Source of the DNA: Verrucomicrobiota bacterium
GTDB taxonomy: Bacteria; Verrucomicrobiota; Verrucomicrobiia; Limisphaerales; JADJPG01
DNA length: 24,260 nucleotides
Assembly (NCBI GenBank): GCA_016713365.1
Contig: JADJPG010000078.1
Location: 1 to 24,260 of the forward strand
Reading direction: 5' to 3'
In this document: positions 17,449 through 24,260 of the stretch, piece by piece
Position numbering within the stretch: position 1 is the first letter of the stretch
Layout: the number at the start of each line of letters is the position of its first letter
Notes under the pieces: generated by a model
Databases searched by the model: none
What the model saw: the letters and a program-made list of their open reading frames with translations, nothing else
What the model was told of the DNA's origin: nothing
Made by a program: the position numbers and the translations under genes

Positions 17449-18237
17449 ATGAAAGGAGACATTAACCATTTCCATGCGAACTCGTCCCTGGCGCCGTTCG
17501 AGTCCGCCGGGAGTTCCTCTGGCGGTCCGGCGGCGGGCTGGGCGGCATTGCGCTGGCGAGTCTGCTCGGCGGCGAAGGGTTGCTTGAGTCCGGTGGCGCG
17601 AGCGGCGGAGAGTGGGTTGCGCCCCGGCCAACCGCACTTCAGCCGCGCGCCAAACGCGTGATCCAGATGTTCATGGCCGGCGCGGCGAGCCATCTCGACC
17701 TGTTCGACTACAAGCCGGAGCTCATCAAACGCGACGGACAGAAGAGCGATTTCGGTGAGCACGTGGAGGCGTTTCAGGATGGCCTCGGGCCGTGGATGAA
17801 ACCGGTCTGGCCGTTCAGGCCGTATGGCCAGTCCGGCAAGATGCTGGGCGACACGGTTTCCGACCTGGGCAAGGTCGTGGACGAAATGGCGTTTGTCCAC
17901 AACCTGGTCGGCAAGACCGGCGTGCACAGTCAGGCCACCCATCTGCAGGCGACCGGATTTCAACTGCCCGGCTTCCCCGGCATGGGCTCGTGGGTCAGCT
18001 ATGGCCTGGGCAGCATGAACGAGAACCTGCCGACGTTCGTGGTGCTGCCCGACCATCGTGGATTCGCCTCGAACGGTCCGAAGAACTGGGATTCGGCGTT
18101 CCTGCCTGGTCAACACGCGGGCACGATCATTTATCCGGGACAGGAGAATCCCATTGCCGATTTGTTTCCGGGCAAGGCGGGCGGCTACGTCTCGCCGAAG
18201 AGCGAAGCCGGCGGCCCGCAGGTCCTGGCCCGGCTTG
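17449..18237 (+). CDS. DUF1501 family exported protein 2, 5' part (frameshifted)
   Basis: This is the N-terminal half of the DUF1501 partner of PSD1 protein 2. The ATG at 17449 lies 3 bases after the corrected PSD1 stop and gives MKGDINHFHANSSLAPFES. Adding one C at 17503-17506 then joins it to RREFLWRSGGGLGGIALASLL, a textbook Tat twin-arginine leader. An alternative start is ATG 17474, which would need one C removed instead and puts AAAGGAGA 14 bases upstream. The body has KRVIQMFMAGAASHLDLFDY, GKVVDEMAFVHNL and GSWVSYGLGSMNENLPTFV, all DUF1501 hallmarks. The frame is lost at 18235-18236, where one extra T shifts LARLNREHAATREG out of phase. With its 3' part it forms about 506 residues. Confidence 0.82.
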
Positions 18238-18970
18238 AACCGCGAGCACGCCGCCACCCGCGAAGGCGACGCCCGACTCGACGCGCGCATTCGCAGTTAC
18301 GAACTCGCAGCACGGATGCAGCTGGCCGCGCCGGAAGCCATGGATATTTCGAAGGAGCCGGATTACCTCCTCGACCTCTACGGCATCCAACGCAATCCGC
18401 CGACGTGGCCCAAGGAAATTAACGCCGAGGAGGAGATGGATTACTTCGGTCGCAAATGTCTCGTTGCCCGGCGATTGATCGAGCGCGGCGTGCGCTTCGT
18501 GCAGATCTGGAGCGGCAACGACAACGGCTTCCCGCGCCGCAACTGGGATTCGCACGAGGACATCCAGCGCGATCACGGCCCGCTCTCGCTCGGCATGGCG
18601 CGCGGCGCGGCGGCGTTCATCCAGGACCTCAAGCAGCGCGGGCTGCTCGACGACACGATCATTCTCTGGACGACGGAGTTCGGTCGCATGCCCAGCTCAC
18701 AAGGCGGCAAGGGACGGGACCATAATCCGTATTGCTTCACGAACTGGCTGTGCGGCGGCGGCATCAAGGGCGGCGTGACGGTGGGCGAGAGTGACGAATG
18801 GGGTTACAAGCCGCCTGGACCGGAATCATCCCACCACCGTCTACGACATCCATGCCACCATCTTGCACCAACTCGGCATCGACCACACCAAGCTCACCTT
18901 CCGCAGCAACGGCGTGGACCGCCGTCTGACCGATGTTCATGGCGAAGTGATCAAGGACGTCGTGGTCTGA
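18237..18970 (+). CDS. DUF1501 family exported protein 2, 3' part (frameshifted)
   Basis: This is the C-terminal half of the same DUF1501 protein, in the next frame: LNREHAATREGDARLDARI, YELAARMQLAAPEAMDISKE, RRLIERGVRFVQIWSG, LWTTEFGRMPSSQGGKGRDHN and FTNWLCGGGIKGG. A further extra C at 18814-18815 breaks the frame once more. Removing it restores GYKPLDRNHPTTVYDIHATI and the family-typical end LTDVHGEVIKDVVV with TGA at 18968-18970. Left uncorrected, this frame runs on to 18993 with a meaningless tail. It converges on the unknown gene ending at 19009. Confidence 0.82.
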
Positions 18971-19000
18971 GGTGCTCGATTGGGTTTGTCTAGAACCTCA
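18968..19000. terminator. Hairpin between convergent genes
   Basis: TGAGGTGCT (18968-18976) pairs with AGAACCTCA (18992-19000) as a 9-bp stem with one mismatch and a loop of about 15 bases. It starts in the corrected DUF1501 stop codon and lies before the convergent stop at 19009-19011. There is no strong T tract. The terminator role is inferred from position. Confidence 0.35.
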
Positions 19001-19008
19001 TTCGTTGG

Positions 19009-21405
19009 TTAGCGCCAAAGGGAGACGAAGTTCGTTGCGCCTGACGCGGTATCGATCAAAACCAAAATCGACTCGGGCACTTTGTTCGGCACGGGCGCGC
19101 GCTCACCTTTCAAGACAATCGTTTCTTCGCCGGGCAAGACTTGCTCCAGCCGCCCAATTCCCGTCTCGGCTTTCCAAACTTGGTTTCCGTCGTGCCCGAG
19201 CCGCGTGAGGGTGTATGGCGCGAAGAGCTCTGTCCCGCTGCGATGGATGAGGAATACGCTGTCAGGTTTCGTGACGCGCAAAAGTCCACCGTTATATTTG
19301 GCGCGGAGAAAATTCGCGGCGCGATACTCAGTTTCGGAAATACGTGCGACGCTCTGGATCGGCGGACGCGCTGCGCTCGTGTCGGCTGTGCCTCGATAGA
19401 GTTGGCGTGCACGGTCTTTTTCGCCCGCAGTGAAATCGCGCGGCAACGAGAAACCTGACTTAAAATCGCTCTTCGCTTCATCGGGCGTGGCGACGGCAAT
19501 CCACTCGTTCGCTGAAATTAAACCACCGGAGCAGAGGCTGCCTTCGATGCGGCCGCTGCGTTGTTCGTCAATCCAACCGGCGCGCGACGGTGGCTGGCAC
19601 ATGCTTGCCTTGAGCGTTTCGCCGGAGAACTCATACGCAGAAGTCCAGTCCGGCGACACGGCGACGAAGCGCTCCGCAAATTCCGGTCGTGCGCTGTGCA
19701 GAAACATTTCCAACTCCGGATTCGCCTTACGCAAGTCCGCCGTGCGCGCGACACGCTTGGTCTGCAAGTTCACCGCGAAGGTATCGAGCGCGTTGATCCA
19801 CACCACATCGCCGTCCACGCCGAGGATTTTCGTCATCGGCGTCATCGCGTTCGCCTGCTGCTGGCGGATGAGTGTAAACGTTTCCTGCCTCGTCGGGTCG
19901 GCAATCGGAATCACCAGCAGATCAATCCGGTAACGATTCTTCGATGGGTTGCGATGCAAGCTCGGCAGATAACGCTCGGTCGTGCTGATGAGTTGAAAGA
20001 CGTGCGTCTCCGTGCGCAACGCTGCTCCCAGCGGTGTGCCAGTGGACTTGATGGAAACGAATTGCGACGCAGTCAGGCCAGCAAAGACCAGCACGAGCAC
20101 GCCGAGTCCCAGCCACTTCGCGAGCGGCGTCGAATACAGCGGCAGCATCGTTGCCGTGGCGAGCTTTGGTGGGAGCGCAGCCATCATCACCGCGCCGAAA
20201 CCGCCGCGCAAATCCTCCGGATGCGGCGGCGCGACATTACTCATGCGACGCAGAATCAATTTCCACGCATCAAGCTCCGGCAGACCTTGCTTGCCCGCGT
20301 GGCGTTTTACTTCGAACTGGCAGAAGTTCCACAGCATCTGCAAAAACTCTGCATCGCTCATGTAATTCTTCAGGTCCGGATAATCGCCGTAATCCGAACG
20401 CACATAGCGATCCACGCGCCAGTAGATGTTCGAGCCGCCTTCCTTGTGCGACGTGCCATACGTCCCGCCGCGCTTCATACCGTCGATGATGGCGCGTTGC
20501 ACGGCTTCGACCGAATTCATCTGCTGCTGCGCCTGCAACGTCGCCGCGCTTTCCTTCTGATAGCGCTCGACCAGATTCTTGCTCATGTCGGACGGCGTCG
20601 CTGAGCGCAATTCGCGCGTCCACATCTGAAACCAACCATCCGAGGTCTTGCGGAAATAGTCGTGATGCTTCTGGTCCGCATCCGCCCACGACGCTTCGGT
20701 GCGCATTGAATAATGATAGTTCGATTTGAGCGCGGCGAGGAAGCGCACTTCGAAGTCATAACGCGCGCCGTTGACGTCTGCGGTGGCGTTCATGCGCAAC
20801 TCTCGGCCGTCCATGCGCGCGACGAACAGGACCATCAACTCGCGTTCCAGATTGAACTGCACGAGATGCGGCGGGCGTTTGTCCTCGAAGTGAAGCACGC
20901 GCGTCCAGCCAGTGGCCGATTCGGCGTTGGTGAAATGCGGCGGGGCTTTGGGGGCATCTGTCTCGCGCACCGCTGAGCTTTCCGTCTCGCCGCGACGGTT
21001 TCTCGAAGCCAGCGGCGAAAACTGAATCGCTGTTCGGGCTTCGCGCTGCGCGAGCTTCGCAAGGGGATCGGGTTTGGGTTCAAGCGACTTGCGAATCGCG
21101 TCCATGTCCGGATACGGCGGCGGCGGCAACGGTGGTTCGAGCACGAAGAAATGTCGCTCGGCGGTGGTGAACTCTCCGCAGTAGCTCGACGTGTTGCGCT
21201 CGTAAAAATTCACCTCGCTCGTGGATTTGCGGTTCGCTTCGCTGACGGCCTTGGCGAGCTTGATGGACGCCCCGCACGGCGCAGCCGGAAAACCATTCTC
21301 GATGGCGGCGATAGCATTACCAACCGCGAGTTCCGCCTCGACGAGCGCCTGCAGCGGCGCAGGAAACTTCGCGAATTCCTTCTGCTGTTCAGGCGTGAGG
21401 TTCAT
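19009..21405 (-). CDS. Unknown 798-residue protein with one central transmembrane segment
   Basis: I do not recognise this family. The N-terminal 430 residues look soluble and mostly helical, with a Pro-rich stretch (EPPLPPPPYPD, about 90-100) and an Arg/Asp/Tyr-rich patch (YWRVDRYVRSDYGDYPDLKN, 328-347). One strong transmembrane helix lies at about 431-452 (WLGLGVLVLVFAGLTASQFV). The C-terminal 340 residues look beta-rich and could be a propeller-like sensor (ILGVDGDVVWINALDTFAVN), but this is a weak impression. I chose ATG 21405 because it overlaps the stop of the upstream gene as ATGA, which signals translational coupling; the longer open frame to 21477 lies inside that gene. It is the last gene of a minus-strand operon of unknowns. 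Confidence 0.8.
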   Translation of the reverse strand: MNLTPEQQKEFAKFPAPLQALVEAELAVGNAIAAIENGFPAAPCGASIKLAKAVSEANRKSTSEVNFYERNTSSYCGEFTTAERHFFVLEPPLPPPPYPDMDAIRKSLEPKPDPLAKLAQREARTAIQFSPLASRNRRGETESSAVRETDAPKAPPHFTNAESATGWTRVLHFEDKRPPHLVQFNLERELMVLFVARMDGRELRMNATADVNGARYDFEVRFLAALKSNYHYSMRTEASWADADQKHHDYFRKTSDGWFQMWTRELRSATPSDMSKNLVERYQKESAATLQAQQQMNSVEAVQRAIIDGMKRGGTYGTSHKEGGSNIYWRVDRYVRSDYGDYPDLKNYMSDAEFLQMLWNFCQFEVKRHAGKQGLPELDAWKLILRRMSNVAPPHPEDLRGGFGAVMMAALPPKLATATMLPLYSTPLAKWLGLGVLVLVFAGLTASQFVSIKSTGTPLGAALRTETHVFQLISTTERYLPSLHRNPSKNRYRIDLLVIPIADPTRQETFTLIRQQQANAMTPMTKILGVDGDVVWINALDTFAVNLQTKRVARTADLRKANPELEMFLHSARPEFAERFVAVSPDWTSAYEFSGETLKASMCQPPSRAGWIDEQRSGRIEGSLCSGGLISANEWIAVATPDEAKSDFKSGFSLPRDFTAGEKDRARQLYRGTADTSAARPPIQSVARISETEYRAANFLRAKYNGGLLRVTKPDSVFLIHRSGTELFAPYTLTRLGHDGNQVWKAETGIGRLEQVLPGEETIVLKGERAPVPNKVPESILVLIDTASGATNFVSLWR

Positions 21406-22721
21406 TTTGGTTTCGGATCGGACGGCAGCGGCTCGATGCCCGCCCATTGATGCAAATAGTAGCTGGCGACGCGGCAAATATCACGTCGCATGCAGGTGCT
21501 CTCAGGTCGCACGCGGGATAATTCGAGAATTGTCTTCAACTCCGGCGTGAGGTCAGCGCCGCATTTCTCGCGCAGGCTCTTCGCTGCCGGAATCCAGCCG
21601 TAGAAACGCGTGGCCGGATCAACCGCCGTCGCAAAGTCCGGGTCTTGCTCCTTCGGCGTATTGTTGAACTTGGTGATGTTTGTGGCAATCAACCGACCCG
21701 CCGCCGCCACGCCGGGGATCAATTCCTTCGCGGGCGCAGACAGTTGGCTGACGCAAATCATCGCGGCGTGCGCTTTGCCGGAATCGGCGTCCACCATCAG
21801 CGCGTTAAGTTCGGAGACGTGATTCGTCCGGCTGGCGATGGCTTGCAGAGCGCGCCCTGTGAGCGGCTGTTGATAGGCGGTGTAACGAAACCACGCCTCG
21901 ATGGGCGCATCGGCAGGGATGGCGTTGAACTCCGCTTCCTCCTCCGCGTTCTTTTCCACCTGCAATTCCTCGTTAGACTTCGGCGGCGGTGGGGGGGCGG
22001 TTTTCTGCAATCGATAGCGACACGACATTTTGTCCGTCGGCCACGGTTTGCCGTCGGCTTGTTGCAGTGGAAACCACGCGCTCCATTCCAGAAGCTCTTT
22101 TCCCGGTCGACGCGGAATCGGTAGCAGAAAGCCGAACGACTCCTTCGCGTTCCTCGGCGCGATGCTCACGCTGCGGTCGCCCCGTTCCGTGAACAGGCTC
22201 ACCGTCGTCGGTACGATCCATTGACCATTTTCAAAGCGAGCCGCCTCGGTGAGGATTGTGCCGTAGTCACGCTTGCGACAAGTGTTGCCCGACAACGAGG
22301 CGAAGGAGTAATCCCACTCGCCCTCGGCCGTCGGCGGTTTGTCGCCGCGGTGGGTGTTGGGAAATCGGAACTCTACTTCGAGAATCAAATCGCGCCCGTC
22401 GATTTCCGGCGGCACATCGGCGAACACGCGGGCGAGTAACGCCGAGATTCCGCCGATCAAGAGCACAACATTGAGCGCTGCGCCGAGTTCCTTGCCGAAG
22501 CCAGCACCGAGTTGCGCCACGGCAATCCGCGCTGCAATCAAGCCGATGATGAGACCGGCAATGCCGCCACCGATGGACATGAAAATCACGTAGAAGCCCG
22601 ATGCTCCCTCTCGACTCGAGACGTGATACCACGAGACGCAGGCATTCGCGATGAAGCCCGCGAGGAATAGTCCGGCCACGCCCGAGAGCAGCGCAGCGGA
22701 GAGTGAGGAGAGCCAGGTCAT
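21402..22721 (-). CDS. Unknown membrane protein with three N-terminal helices
   Basis: A 439-residue protein of no family I recognise. The first 100 residues hold three hydrophobic helices at about 5-27, 42-66 and 79-100, the second Gly-rich (FMSIGGGIAGLIIGLIAARI). The rest is soluble: a beta-rich part (LILEVEFRFPNTHRGDKPP, VPTTVSLFTERGDRSVSIAP), a Pro-Lys-Glu linker (KTAPPPPPKSNEELQVEKNA), and a helical C terminus with several cysteines (CGADL, TCMRRDIC) that might form disulfides. It starts 25 bases after the preceding gene's stop and its own stop overlaps the next start by ATGA. The three genes probably encode parts of one envelope complex; this is inference from coupling alone. Confidence 0.8.
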   Translation of the reverse strand: MTWLSSLSAALLSGVAGLFLAGFIANACVSWYHVSSREGASGFYVIFMSIGGGIAGLIIGLIAARIAVAQLGAGFGKELGAALNVVLLIGGISALLARVFADVPPEIDGRDLILEVEFRFPNTHRGDKPPTAEGEWDYSFASLSGNTCRKRDYGTILTEAARFENGQWIVPTTVSLFTERGDRSVSIAPRNAKESFGFLLPIPRRPGKELLEWSAWFPLQQADGKPWPTDKMSCRYRLQKTAPPPPPKSNEELQVEKNAEEEAEFNAIPADAPIEAWFRYTAYQQPLTGRALQAIASRTNHVSELNALMVDADSGKAHAAMICVSQLSAPAKELIPGVAAAGRLIATNITKFNNTPKEQDPDFATAVDPATRFYGWIPAAKSLREKCGADLTPELKTILELSRVRPESTCMRRDICRVASYYLHQWAGIEPLPSDPKPK

Positions 22722-22746
22722 TTCTTTAAATCGCGTTGAAGTGGAG

Positions 22747-23940
22747 TTACTCCGTCAGCCAGCGCAGCCATTTCGGGCCTTGCCACACGGTGGGACGCCA
22801 GTCCCAGCCCGCATGCGCCACGGCTTCCATCAGCGGCGCTTTCATCTCATCCAGATTAAACGTGTAGGCGTAACTCAGCTCCGGCTTGAACCGGCCCTGT
22901 TCATCGAGTTGCAAACCGAATACGCGTTGGTGTTCACGCTGGAATAAAACGAGCCCCATACCCGCCTTCCATTCCAGGTTTGCGCCACCGCGACCCGCCG
23001 ACCAATCGTAACTCGCGGCATAATCCGTAGCGCGAACCTTGTGCGACGCTTCATCCATGACCATGCGGACGCGCAACGTGCGTTTCATGCCGCGGGCGCG
23101 AGCGAGGTCAATCCACTTGGCGTCCGCATAACGCCACGTGGCGAAAAATTCGTTCGGCTGCAAGCCGCGTTCGATTTGGAACGGCACGTCGAGCTGATTG
23201 ATGGCTTCGAGCCGGTTGGCGAGTTCACTGGCGGTCACCGGCGCAACCCCGGGCTTGGCGCGATATGTTCCTGACCAGGCTGAGCCTTTAAAAAAGTAGG
23301 CCACGACAATGAGCGTGTAGACCGCGAGGCCGAAAGCGATGAGCGCGATGCGGAGTGGGCTCTTGGGTTGCCGAGCTGCAGACGCAGCGCCGCTGGATTC
23401 GTTCGCGTTGGTTGCATCAACTTTGCCAAGCGGAGCGTTACGCGGAATCCTAAAGCCGCCAGCCGACATGCGCGCGCGAATCGTGGCGTCGTCTGCGCCC
23501 GTCCAAACGCCAAGCATCGTGCCGAATGGCAGCGCATAGACGCGGTCGCCGACGGGGCGCGTGATGGCATAGCCGCGATGCGAATCACCTTTGCCCCCGG
23601 CTTGCAGGCCCGCGACGCGCAGGTAATTCACCCAGCCTTTCCGCGGCGGAAGAATTCTAAAGCGCGCAAGCAGAACGGTTTCACCGTTCGGCAACACGGC
23701 GAACTGTGCGAAATCCGCGTCAGCGAAAACCTCACCGTAAGCAGCGCGCACGTCGGAGATGAGTTGCGGATCGGCGTCCGGACCAAACAGGGATTTGGCG
23801 TCCATGGCCCTGGCGGCGGTGCTGGTGCTGTCGTTGGCAGGGGTGGCGAGTTGTTCCAACGCGGCAGCGCGCGGGGCTTCGGACTGCGTCGTGTGGGGCG
23901 CTTTGTAGAAATGACCTGCGATTTGCGGAATGACGATCAA
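22747..23940 (-). CDS. Unknown membrane-anchored protein, main reading frame
   Basis: A 397-residue frame that I cannot assign to a family. It has a soluble N-terminal half (AVLPNGETVLLARFRILPPR, GYAITRPVGDRVYALPFGTM), one transmembrane helix at about 195-217 (LRIALIAFGLAVYTLIVVAYFF), and a C-terminal part of about 180 residues (FATWRYADAKWIDLARARGM, DYAASYDWSAGRGGANLEW) ending in KWLRWLTE. The TTG at 23940 is only the first possible start after an in-frame TGA at 23971-23973. The same frame continues upstream of that TGA to ATG 24090 with another membrane helix, so the true protein is probably 447 residues and the TGA an error or nonsense mutation. If the TGA is real, an internal start such as ATG 23805 is possible. 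Confidence 0.72.
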   Translation of the reverse strand: MIVIPQIAGHFYKAPHTTQSEAPRAAALEQLATPANDSTSTAARAMDAKSLFGPDADPQLISDVRAAYGEVFADADFAQFAVLPNGETVLLARFRILPPRKGWVNYLRVAGLQAGGKGDSHRGYAITRPVGDRVYALPFGTMLGVWTGADDATIRARMSAGGFRIPRNAPLGKVDATNANESSGAASAARQPKSPLRIALIAFGLAVYTLIVVAYFFKGSAWSGTYRAKPGVAPVTASELANRLEAINQLDVPFQIERGLQPNEFFATWRYADAKWIDLARARGMKRTLRVRMVMDEASHKVRATDYAASYDWSAGRGGANLEWKAGMGLVLFQREHQRVFGLQLDEQGRFKPELSYAYTFNLDEMKAPLMEAVAHAGWDWRPTVWQGPKWLRWLTE

Positions 23941-23970
23941 CGCGAAGAATCCGGCGAACCAATGAGTCGG

Positions 23971-24090
23971 TCAAAGCGACACGCCGGACGGGCCATGATG
24001 AAGCCTGAGAAACGTGCAGACGAGAAAGCCACCGCCAAGCAAGGCGAGGCTGATGGAAAGTCCGATGTTGGCGCGCAGGAGTTGGAGCAT
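23971..24090 (-). pseudogene. 5' fragment of the unknown membrane gene, cut off by in-frame TGA
   Basis: ATG 24090 opens 39 codons encoding MLQLLRANIGLSISLALLGG and the rest of a good transmembrane helix, then stops at TGA 23971-23973. The following codons in the same frame (PTHWFAGFFALIVIPQIAGH) encode a second hydrophobic helix and run straight into the 22747-23940 frame. A one-base substitution (TGG or CGA to TGA) would explain it. The start lies 6 bases after the stop of the upstream gene. It could instead be a separate small membrane protein, which I consider less likely. Confidence 0.5.
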
Positions 24091-24096
24091 GATGAT

Positions 24097-24260
24097 TCAG
24101 CGTTTGAAAACCCCGCAATAGAACGCGAGCAGGATTGTTCCCACAAACGTCGCGGTCAGCCCGAGGACGACGCCGATGGGAATGGTCGTGAGGGCGGTGA
24201 GGAACGTGCCGAGAACTTTGTGTGCCTGAAACCAGTTCGCAAAGCCCGGTTTCGTCGCTG
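24097..24260 (-). CDS. C-terminal fragment of an unknown membrane protein (start outside window)
   Basis: The frame is open from the right edge and ends at TGA 24097-24099. The visible 54 or so residues include ANWFQAHKVLGTFLTALTTI and a long hydrophobic stretch (IGVVLGLTATFVGTILLAFY) ending CGVFKR. This looks like a small integral membrane protein. It lies 6 bases before ATG 24090, so it belongs to the same operon as the three unknown genes downstream. Too little is visible to name a family. Confidence 0.6.
   Translation of the reverse strand, partial: ATKPGFANWFQAHKVLGTFLTALTTIPIGVVLGLTATFVGTILLAFYCGVFKR

Overview
The window looks like a piece of a moderately GC-rich genome from the PVC superphylum, most likely a soil or freshwater Verrucomicrobiota (Pedosphaera/Limisphaerales-like), with Planctomycetota as the alternative. 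The evidence is two PSD1-type cytochrome genes (PSC1-DUF1549-DUF1553), each followed within 2-3 bases by a DUF1501 gene, plus a HEAT-repeat protein ending in a Pirellula/Verrucomicrobium-type CxxCH haem domain. These families are largely confined to that group. No rRNA, tRNA, CRISPR array, transposase or phage gene was seen.

Layout. 1-1617 (+): 3' part of the haem-binding HEAT-repeat protein, split by a one-base frameshift. 1634-9031 (-): GH32 fructan hydrolase, then PSD1 protein 1, then DUF1501 protein 1. 9191-11990 (-): a compact, overlapping four-gene cluster of nucleotidyltransferase, zinc-ribbon membrane protein with a Gly/Cys-only tail, DUF692 iron enzyme and a small partner protein. 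12072-14207 (-): secreted alpha/beta hydrolase (epoxide-hydrolase-like), then a cytochrome P450. 14366-18970 (+): PSD1 protein 2 and DUF1501 protein 2. 19009-24260 (-): four unrecognised genes, mostly membrane-anchored, in an operon that runs off the right edge.

How the genes may work together. The GH32/PSD1/DUF1501 block looks like a polysaccharide (fructan) utilisation neighbourhood with exported electron-transfer proteins. The most interesting region is 9.2-12.0 kb. DUF692 enzymes of the MbnB/TglH/ChrH type modify cysteines in peptides together with a partner protein. Here such an enzyme and a partner-like gene are translationally coupled to a membrane protein whose last 36 residues are nearly all Gly, Ser and Cys. 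This reads as a candidate membrane-anchored cysteine-modification or metal-handling system. That function is inference.

Sequence quality. At least seven single-base indels, all in or next to short homopolymers, and one in-frame TGA break otherwise well-conserved genes. Undoing one base at each site restores family-typical protein. Assembly error is the simplest explanation, but raw reads are needed to exclude recent pseudogenes.
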